The notes below the pieces were generated by a model. The model was not told the DNA's origin, made no database searches, and saw nothing but the letters and a program-made list of their open reading frames with translations. Below are positions 6,956-13,069 of a DNA stretch of 13,069 nucleotides, in pieces. Within the stretch, counting starts at the first letter, position 1. Each line of letters starts with the position of its first letter. The stretch is taken from positions 230,044 to 243,112 of the forward strand of contig MU128986.1 of NCBI GenBank assembly GCA_014904985.1. Reading direction: 5' to 3'. Origin of the DNA: Hydnum rufescens UP504 (taxonomy: Eukaryota; Basidiomycota; Agaricomycetes; Cantharellales; Hydnaceae). Made by a program: the position numbers and the translations under genes.

Positions 6956-8315
6956 CACATGACATCCTCAAATAGAAACCAGGCAACATTTTTACTCGAG
7001 GCCTTAGTAACATTTTTGCTTCCAGCCATCTGGAGAGATCATCCCAGAGATCCACGATATATTTGAATCTGTTAGATACCGGCATGTGGACCATGTCCAT
7101 ATTAAATTTACGTAATATAGTGTTAACATAGGTCGGGCTCAAAGTGATTTTTGGTCGGGTTGTGGATCTTAATTGGCACTCATGGCATGTCCAGCAATAC
7201 CAGGCTACATAGGAAAGCATGTTTGGCCAAAAGAATCTATTGGATAATTTCTTGAAAGCCAGGTCTCGTCTGCAGTGGCCTGATTTGTCATGTGCTGCTT
7301 TACATAAGCGGGCTCGATCATCCGGGTTTTTAACAACTTTCAATGGCAATTGGCCATTTCTAGGTCTTCTCCACAGGGTTCCTTGATACATAAAATAGTG
7401 CTTGGTGGCCTGAATGAATGTTTTGGTGTTCTTGACTCCTGGGGGTATTTTTAAATGCTTTAAATAGAATTGAATTCTGTCCCAATAGTCTTCTCCATCA
7501 GAATCCTTGATTTTGTGTGGATGTTCTTTGATTTCTGAGTCAGTTTCTGGGTGTTGAGACTGTGAGTGTTGGGACTGTGAGTTCTGGGAGAGTGTCCTGA
7601 GATCCTTTTGAACTATTGAATGAGCTTGATATGAAAGAGCTACAAATCCTCCATTCCTAGTTGCATTTTCTTGTGGCCTAATTGAGAGTATTGTGTTATT
7701 TTGCCTGAATTCCATGATGTCTTCATAGGATTCCCTTTTGATTTTTGTTGTGGATAATATGGATGCTGAGGAACTGTGCAAGATCCAGTGTTCATATTCT
7801 TCAAGAGATTGTGGCCCAGTAATAAAATGGCCTGGTTCATCTGGTTCTAGTTCTTCTTCTGAGTTGACTGAGTCATTTTCATGCGCTGGACATCTGGACA
7901 ATCCATCTGGTCCTTGGTGTTTTGTTGCTGGAACATGGGATAATTCAAAATCAAACAGCTGAATATATGAAATCCATCGTGACATAGCCGCATTTAGTAA
8001 TCCTGGTGTGTTGATAGTTTGCTTTAGAAATTTGGCATCAACTTCCACTTTGAAATGGATTCCCCAGAGGTCATTTCTTTGGGCTTTGAGTGCTTTGAAT
8101 AGCCCCTTTAATTCGATTTGTGGCTGGGAATACTTGGTTTCAGCTTCGTTGTTGGTCACTGATCCAAAGACAATGGGGTGATGTCCATCTTCCAAGGTTT
8201 GATATTCAATCCAGCCTACTGCAATGATGGAGCTGTCCACTGCAAGTGTTACAAGACAATCCGAGGTTTGTTCGTCTTCTTTTGACACTCTGGCTATGTC
8301 AATGTTCAAGGATTT
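6952..8315 (-). pseudogene. pol: RNase H and N-terminal half of integrase (frameshifted, truncated by insertion)
   Basis: RNase H degrades the RNA strand of the hybrid. Its carboxylates are seen in LAVDSSIIAVGW, PQIELKGL, VEVDAKFLKQ and GPDGLSR. A spacer contains a short SQ-rich repeat (SQNSQSQHSQSQHPE, about 7589-7545). Integrase follows, with an HHCC zinc module (AAHDKSGHC to CWTCHECQ, H-X4-H-X29-C-X2-C) and the first catalytic Asp in FNMDMVHMP (7097-7095), then YIVDLWDDLSRWLEA. A one-base loss in the T run at 6989-6993 shifts the frame. In the corrected phase the sequence reads NVAWFLFEDVMCR up to the insertion point. The solo LTR then cuts the gene between the first and second catalytic aspartates. 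Confidence 0.9.
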
Positions 8316-9290
8316 TCAAGCTGGGAGGTCTGTGGATGCTTCTTTTAGCTGATTCATGGCTTCTTCAGCTTGATCGTTCCATTCAAATTCATTGGGAGTC
8401 TTCTTGGTGAGTAATGTGAGAGGTTTGGCTATCTTGGCAAATTGCCAAATCCAATTTCGAGCAACTCCAACTGTTCCTAGGAATCCATGGACCTGTGTCA
8501 CATTCGTTGGGCGAGGCCAGTTCTTTATTTTTGTGATGATTCCATGATGGGGTCTTCTTCCTTCCATAGAACATACATTTCCCACAATATGTATAAGTGG
8601 TGTAGCAAGTACAAGTTTTGATCCAGAGGCTGTACATCTGGCTTCAATGAAGGTGGCGAATAATTCATCAACAACCTGGGTGAATTCCCATATGTAATGT
8701 TGAATCTTTGGGTTTTCAGGTATTGGTTCATCATTGTACCGTGTTTTTGGCCCTTTTCCAGCTACATCATCCACAAAGGCTTCAGCTTTGTCTGGAATCA
8801 TAGGTCTAATCATATGCGTAACTGTTTTCATGAATTCTTGCATAGAGTTTGTGTATCCTTGGGGTAATGTTGTGAGCTTTACAGGTCCCAGTGGTGAATC
8901 GCTTGTCGTGAGTTCCTGGGATTCTTCTGCTAGTCGTTGTCCATCATATCCTGCATAGAGATCTGCGACAATATAGACTGAGTGTCCTACAAAGCTGTCT
9001 GCAAAATCATTGATGTTTGGTGGTAACCCTGAGTCTTTAACAGAAACTGCATTTAGGGGTTGCAAATCATGGACTATTTGAATGCCTCCTTTAGGTTTTG
9101 CTACTGCGAACATTTGGGAACGATAAGAGGACCATGATGTTTCATATTTTCTGGCTGCCAATTGATCTTTAATCATTTTGATAAGTGTTGCAACAATAGC
9201 TTTTGGTGGATGAATTGGAGGCAGTTCCCATGGAATGTGAGGGACTGTTTCCATAACATAATCAGGGAAATATTCTGTTTTGAAGATTCC
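8316..9290 (-). pseudogene. pol: Reverse transcriptase domain (catalytic residues kept)
   Basis: This is the RNA/DNA-directed DNA polymerase that copies element RNA in the particle. It enters through YFPDYVMETVPHIPWELPPI, followed by fingers and palm. SQMFAVAKPKGGIQIVHDLQ is the usual S-P-KKDG-R-DYR-type block, though worn. Motif A is IVADLYAGYD with its Asp at 8963-8961; LTTLPQGYTNS is the motif B Pro-Gln-Gly turn. Motif C is FVDD at 8777-8766, equivalent to Y[IVLM]DD. The thumb side has TKIKNWPRPTNVTQVHGFLG and NWIWQFAKIAKPLTLLTKKT, typical of gypsy elements. All three catalytic aspartates are present. The gene part is nevertheless closed by TGA at 8318-8316 after STDLPA, upstream of RNase H. 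Confidence 0.92.
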
Positions 9291-9839
9291 TCATTCAGAT
9301 TCGTTGAATGCAAGACCTCTTTCCCTTTGAGCAACCACATAGAGCAGTAAATCCAGTTCTTCTTCTGAAAGGAAGTCATTGGGGATATTCTCAATTATTT
9401 TTTTAATGCGCTCTGGGGTGAGTTTCTTGGTGTATTGGAAGTCTTTTAGGCTAGGAGGATGCATGGGAAGTATGAGAGGTGTTATTGGCAGAAGATTTTT
9501 GTAGGGAAGACGAATGACTGGTTTTTGAATGACTCCCAAAGGTATTGGATTCTTCTTCTTATCCACAGTTTTGTATTTTGTTTTCCTGGCATTCCTGATG
9601 ACTTGGCCAATACGATAGCTGAAGTTTTCCGCTTTTTCGGGAGATTTATTGACAAGGTTTGGCTTTAGTTCATTATAAATGTGCACAAGGTTGTCTTCAA
9701 GCTGATTTCCTGATACTGCGGAGGATGATTTCCAAGTTTCATGGAGGTATTGCACTGAAAGGCTGTCTTTATTCATGATGGCATCCATGAGGTACTTGTT
9801 TGTGCTTGGGTTGAAGTCCTTTGTACATGTTTCTGGGAG
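9291..9839 (-). pseudogene. Pol linker between protease and reverse transcriptase (decayed)
   Basis: In the same frame, this segment reads DFNPSTNKYLMDAIMNKDSL and later a Lys/Arg-rich patch (RNARKTKYKTVDKKKNPIP), a proline-rich patch (LLPITPLILPMHPPSLKDF), and TPERIKKIIENIPNDFLSEEELDLLLYV. The last part resembles the segment just before the fingers of gypsy reverse transcriptases, where the element polyprotein usually says that the ORF N-terminal part sees itself through EE-rich turns. No catalytic motif is present. The block ends at TGA 9293-9291 after AFNESE and resumes with GIFKTEYFPDYVMETVPHIP, the usual entry into the RT domain. Confidence 0.65.
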
Positions 9840-10592
9840 TCATAAGGCCTCTGACAACTCTCTACCAATTGTTGGGATGAATGGCAAGTTCCCTTCTGAT
9901 GATTGATCTGATGGTGTTGCTTCTGTGTGGTAGTATTCATAGTTTTCTGGTGAGGTTTTGGGTGTGTTTCGGATTAATGATACTCCATTTGTTTTATATC
10001 GATATCGCGGCTGTGATGGGCTTGGTTTACTTGTTTCTGATGGCCATTCGTTTGGGGGTATTACAGCTGCTGCAAGAACAAGCTTGTCCTGCTCTCGGGA
10101 TTCATTCATAAGAGCATGGAGAGAGACAGAGGATCCTGATGGGTTTCCTTTTTCATAGACTTGAATATCCATTCCATGAATTCCATCTGTTGCTGCTTTG
10201 TATTTTATTTGAGCCCTGACTCCTACTAGCCATGGTTGTCCAAGAAGTATGTCATGGCCTTCGAAGCTTCCCTTTTTGACAAAGAAGTGGTGGTCGAATT
10301 GTATTCCTCCTATTTCAATTGGAACATTTCGGCAACATCCTACCAGAGGTTCAGGTCCACTGTTGATTCCTTGTAATGACCAGTTTTGTCCATCATAGTC
10401 TATTGGGATGTTTAACTTTTGCTGGACTTCCTGGGAGATGAGGTTTAATTCGGATCTGGTGTCAATCATGAGTACGACGTCTTTGGTCCCATTCTGTCCT
10501 GTTGCCTTAGCCGCAATTTTTCCTGTATCCATGGCAAACAAAGGGTTGGGTCCAAGGACTCCTACAAGATTTACTTGAACTTGATGAGGGTC
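9840..10592 (-). pseudogene. Retropepsin-like aspartic protease with DTR in place of DTG
   Basis: This is the polyprotein-processing aspartic protease of the element, which would cleave Gag-Pol inside the particle. The active-site loop reads VVLMIDTRSELNLIS. The catalytic Asp codon is at 10463-10461 and the residue two places later, normally Gly, is Arg (AGA, 10457-10455). The hydrophobic-hydrophobic-Gly motif typical of the retropepsin C-terminal half appears as DILLGQPWLVG about 70 residues downstream. The Gly-to-Arg change (GGA to AGA) should abolish activity and is a G-to-A transition on the sense strand, which is C-to-T on the other strand. After the core comes a long linker rich in Pro and Ser, then LPFIPTIGRELSEAL and a TGA at 9842-9840. 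The frame continues with LPETCTKDFNP, so CGA is the likely ancestral codon. Confidence 0.8.
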
Positions 10593-11405
10593 TCATGTTT
10601 GTGTTTGTGGATATGGTTCTTCATCCAAATCCTTGGTCATCATAAGATCATAGTAGTCTTCTAGTTCTGCCTCATCATCAGAGTCATAATCAGAGGCTTC
10701 TGTTGCAGGAAAACGTGGTTTTATGGTAGCATGATTGACTGTGAGTGGCTCTCGATGCTTAGGATTATATTCGCATTTAAGTTTAAGTCCAGCTGTGAGT
10801 ATTTTTGCAGGTCCATGGGCTGTTCCAAGGAAGTCTCCAAGAGTTATTTCAACTGTTTGGTTTAGCACCTTCTTTGCTATTTCCTTGTCTTCACAAGCAT
10901 CTTGAAAGTCTGTAGTGAAACGATATGTTGGAGGATTCTTTGGGATTTGTTTCTCTGGTCAAGCTATCTCAATGTCTATCATTTCTTCTTGGGGATCAAT
11001 TTGAGGAGGATTTGTTTTCTTATGAGTGGGCTTCTCCATTGTTGCTTCATTTAGAATTGAGGAGGGCAGTATTCCTGGTGGATAGCTTGGCTGCGGAGGT
11101 TTCTCTGGGGCTGGCTGTATTGGTTCTGGATTCATTGGTGATGAGTCTGGCTGATTAACTGAAGGTTTGTCTTGTGTTGAGCCACGTGGAGGCACATCAA
11201 CATACATTCGATGTTTGGGACATTGATTGGTTCTATCTCCCAAGGGATTATGACAATGATCTGGTTTATTTGTTTTGGCAGCTGGTGCAGATATGAAAGG
11301 ACCTGCTGCTATCGCATATGAGTGTGTTGTGAAGGGAGAGCATCCATTTTTATTGACAATACTGATTGCTCCAGTGGTTCGTTGATGAGGGGATTCATCC
11401 CTGAT
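10593..11405 (-). pseudogene. Gag-protease linker region, proline-rich and acidic (decayed)
   Basis: This stretch reads in the Gag-Pol frame with in-frame TGA codons at 10961-10959 and 10595-10593. It holds a proline-rich segment (PPRGSTQDKPSVNQPDSS, then PEPIQPAPEKPPQPSYPPG), a small mixed alpha/beta-like segment around LNQTVEITLGDFLGTAHGPA, and an acidic segment (EASDYDSDDEAELEDYYD). The LGDFLGTA-type segment immediately before the protease is a feature I associate with fungal gypsy polyproteins, although I cannot name a domain. It probably acts as a spacer cleaved by the protease. Both stops fit CGA to TGA. There is no frame change between Gag and Pol here, so a functional relative would make Gag-Pol as one polyprotein or by stop readthrough rather than by frameshifting. 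Confidence 0.65.
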
Positions 11406-11840
11406 TCATTTGATATCATCTACAATGGCTTGTTTAATTCCTCCTTTTCCTGCTATTCCTTGTGGTAGTTGGGTGTCATCCATTTTTACAAGTCTTCCTT
11501 CGATAGAATACTTGATAATGCCCTGGCAAACCATAGCCTGAGCATCTGGACAGTTCTTCATTCCAACGTTATGTGCTCCTGTTTTGTCACAGAACCAACA
11601 GAGAGTGGCACCAGCTGACATGTTAGGGCCTTGAGTACGATTAGACCCAAGTGGCTGATTGTTAGGATAGGTAGCTGGGCTTCCTTGAATCCACGTTTCT
11701 GAGTGGGAAGGTTGCATGTAAGGATTAAGAGATTGTCCATTTGGCTGTGACTGTGCCATGTGAATTTTCATTTCATTGAAGGATGTGAGATCACTGATTT
11801 GTTCAGTCACATTGCGTAGTGAAGGGATGACTATAGGTTT
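11406..11840 (-). pseudogene. gag: Gag, nucleocapsid with unusual zinc knuckle (decayed)
   Basis: This is the nucleic-acid-binding end of Gag. A cysteine-histidine cluster, CWFCDKTGAHNVGMKNC, lies at about 11600-11550. Its spacing is C-X2-C-X5-H-X6-C, against C-X2-C-X4-H-X4-C in a standard retroviral or gypsy knuckle. It is followed by PDAQAMVCQGIIKYSIEGR and KMDDTQLPQG, which match the usual segment after the knuckle in basidiomycete gypsy Gags, where the protein binds element RNA. The longer spacing may be natural in this subfamily or may reflect decay; only other copies can tell. The frame stops at TGA 11408-11406 after VDDIK and resumes with IRDESPHQRTTGA, again consistent with CGA to TGA. 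Confidence 0.75.
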
Positions 11841-12185
11841 TTATTTGGTGGAGACCTTTTTAATGGATGAAGGTGATATGGCAACTGGCTCTTCTTCACT
11901 TTTGCTGTCCAAGTTACTGTTTTCTTCTTCACTTTCTGAGGCTTCTGATTCATCTGAGGAGTCACTATATCTGCTGCGCGATTTGTAATAACTGATTCTG
12001 GGTTTAGACTTCTTGGCCTTTGTGGTGGTTTGTGGTCTATCCTTATTGAGATGTCTGAAGTTGTAATAAAGATCCTCTTTGAGTATGGTTTTCATAGTGT
12101 CATAGGCTGTTGTGCAATCCAATGGTTTTGTGTCATTGAATCCTGGGACATAGTGGAATAATGGAAGTACAATCTTCTGGAGATG
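11841..12185 (-). pseudogene. gag: Gag, basic then acidic linker (decayed)
   Basis: This segment continues Gag in the same frame after the TGA at 12188-12186. It starts with HLQKIVLPLFHYVPG and DCTTAYDTMKTILKEDLYY, then a Lys/Arg-rich stretch (KAKKSKPR) followed by a Ser/Glu/Asp-rich stretch (SDSSDESEASESEEE). Such charged low-complexity linkers are common between capsid and zinc-knuckle regions of fungal gypsy Gags. It ends at a TAA at 11843-11841 (after KKVSTK), where a CAA glutamine codon changed by one C-to-T transition would explain the stop, since the reading resumes with KPIVIPSLRNVTEQIS in the same phase. No catalytic function is expected. Confidence 0.75.
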
Positions 12186-12824
12186 TCATGGAATCCCTTG
12201 CCAGAAAAGGTCATCTCGGTCTCGCTCAGCTAGGACTTTCTTCTCATCAAGGCACTGAACTTGCATGATAAATTCACGATAGTATTCGTCCAGATCTGCC
12301 TCATTGACAATTGTTCTCTTTTGTTGGCAGAAGTCTGCCAGTCGTTCTCGAGTATATCGTTGCCGTCTGTCTGTCTGTCCATAGAGTTTCCTGAGACGAG
12401 TAGCCAGGGCTTCAAAGGTTGATGGGTTCTTAACTTCTGGGAGATTCTTCGGTAGTTCGGCTTCTTTATTGCTGCAGAATCGGATAATGTTCTTGCATTT
12501 CTTGTGGTCATCATAGAGGGCTTCATCACAGCAAGCTTCGTAGTCAAGGAGGAAGTTGTCAAGATGTTTTCCCTTAAAATGCGGAGCATCTCTGCCTGTG
12601 GGCCATGGCATTGCACATGGATTTGCTACTCTGGCCATTGTTTCTGAGTCTGTTGATGTTGTTATGTTATTGGTGTGGAATGTCTTTGGAGAGGTGAAAG
12701 GTTTATCAAAGTGAGAATTTTCCCTGTAAGGACCACCAGTTATAGAAGAAGGGTTGGGAGCTCCGATGACTGTCAAATCAATATCTGGTTCAGCCAGTGT
12801 GTAGAGGGGAGACTGTGTTTCTGT
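12186..12824 (-). pseudogene. gag: Gag, N-terminal and capsid-like part (decayed)
   Basis: This is the structural Gag of the retroelement, expected to assemble the cytoplasmic particle. The frame is open from the LTR into the internal region. The first internal Met codon is at 12638 (MARVANPC). It is followed by a segment recognisable from basidiomycete gypsy Gags: PHFKGKHLDNFLLDYEA, a cluster of cysteines, KCKNIIRFCS, and a helical RLRKLYGQTDRRQRYTRERL stretch. An in-frame TGA at 12188-12186 follows WQGIP, and the frame continues with HLQKIVLPLF, so an Arg CGA was probably lost by a C-to-T change. In-frame, gap-free coding similarity extends upstream into the LTR to 12824, so true translation may start inside the LTR. 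The start codon is therefore not settled. No capsid activity can be expected from this broken copy. Confidence 0.8.
12721..12738 (-). other. Putative tRNA primer-binding site
   Basis: Two bases beyond the LTR end, the minus strand reads TGGTGGTCCTTACAGGGA. Primer-binding sites of LTR retrotransposons lie just inside the 5' LTR and begin with TGG, which pairs with the CCA tail of a tRNA. The implied tRNA 3' end is AAGGACC-A-CCA. I could not assign it to a particular tRNA without a tRNA set from the host genome. Confidence 0.6.
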
Positions 12825-13069
12825 TTATTCAAATGGGTTGGTTCGCTTCAATGGTTGATCACTCTCTGCAAGATATGTATGTGTTTATTGGGAATGGAAT
12901 GTGATATGACTAGCAATAGTCAATGATATATCGTAGATGCTTATAGGAAGGCTTATATGTGAGGGATGCTTGTGGAAAGGCTTATACGTGCCCATGTTGT
13001 GATCATTTGTTTACTGATATTTGTGTTCTTGTTTACGTCCTCCTAGTCAAAATGCGGATATCTGTGGGC
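12741..13069 (-). repeat. Inner end of the 5' LTR (partial)
   Basis: The reverse complement of this stretch aligns with the plus-strand segment 6581-6951 of the solo LTR. Shared blocks include GATATCCGCATTTTGAC, CACAAATATCAGTAAACA, the GTATAAGCC repeat units and GATATATCATTGACTA, ending in CTTCTATA. The alignment runs to the right edge, so only about 329 bases of an LTR of about 1.65 kb are present. It has two copies of the 29-32 bp repeat (near 12933-12995) where the solo LTR has three. Two AATAAA hexamers occur on the minus strand (12889-12884 and 12829-12824) and could act in poly(A) addition. The inner boundary is placed at 12741 because the solo LTR ends at the equivalent base and a TGG-type primer site follows two bases later. 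Confidence 0.85.

Larger units (their letters stand above)
3960..13069 (-). mobile_element. Decayed Ty3/gypsy LTR retrotransposon, partial
   Basis: A single minus-strand retroelement reads from the partial 5' LTR at the right edge through a primer-binding site, Gag, aspartic protease, reverse transcriptase, RNase H and integrase. The order PR-RT-RH-IN is the defining order of Ty3/gypsy (Metaviridae-like) elements. Gag and Pol share one frame: the open segments starting at 12776, 12122, 11810, 11243, 10868, 10541, 9788, 9254 and 8309 are all in phase and are separated only by single stop codons. The copy cannot be autonomous: it has at least ten in-frame stops, a mutated protease active site, a frameshift in integrase and a nested solo LTR. 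No 3' LTR is seen, so the left boundary is set where Pol-like reading fades and is uncertain. The Gag style resembles elements common in Agaricomycetes, which is my inference. Confidence 0.9.

Noticed and set aside
7738..7962. Plus-strand open reading frame over the RNase H-integrase spacer
   Set aside because: It lies opposite a clear Pol reading on the minus strand and has no motif of its own. Similar plus-strand frames at 8734-8958, 9162-9350, 9459-9668 and 9881-10158 were rejected for the same reason.
1..13069. tRNA, rRNA, CRISPR arrays, bacterial ribosome-binding sites or operons
   Set aside because: No cloverleaf-forming sequence, rRNA landmark or regularly spaced palindromic repeat was seen, and the gene style is eukaryotic.

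Overview
The window looks like nuclear DNA of a filamentous fungus, most likely a basidiomycete (Agaricomycetes-like). The grounds are the style of the Ty3/gypsy Gag-Pol, very short GT-AG introns in an unknown gene, and Gcn4/AP-1-type motifs in front of a TATA box. The lineage is inferred from family style only. No tRNA, rRNA, CRISPR or bacterial-type operon was seen.

Right two thirds (about 3960-13069, minus strand): one decayed Ty3/gypsy LTR retrotransposon, read right to left. It has the inner end of its 5' LTR (12741-13069, running off the window), a primer-binding site beginning TGG, then Gag, protease, reverse transcriptase, RNase H and integrase, in the order that defines Ty3/gypsy. 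Gag and Pol lie in one continuous frame. That frame is cut by eight in-frame stops before integrase (seven TGA, one TAA), all explicable by C-to-T changes. The protease active site is also mutated (DTR for DTG). Integrase has a one-base frameshift and is then split by an insertion.

Insertion (5303-6951, plus strand): a complete solo LTR of the same family, about 1.65 kb, flanked by a 4-5 bp target-site duplication (ACCGG). It lies between the first and second catalytic aspartates of the integrase. It carries a 160-bp tandem repeat, repeated CACATG boxes, an array of TGACATCA/TGACTCA sites, a TATA box, a 29-32 bp tandem repeat, and at its 3' end a conserved reading frame that runs into Gag.

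Left third (1-3960): the strand composition matches the retroelement (minus strand rich in A and C). After a decayed proline-rich Pol tail comes a TATA box with a pyrimidine-rich leader. A minus-strand gene of unknown function follows, for which a four-exon model of about 367 codons with three phase-0 introns can be drawn (3611-2314). Further left (1-2230) are coding-like but broken fragments, a CT-rich tract and an 18-base T run. No 3' LTR of the large element was found, so either the element carries extra genes after pol and is longer than the window, or its 3' end was replaced. This left block is the part least explained by known families.
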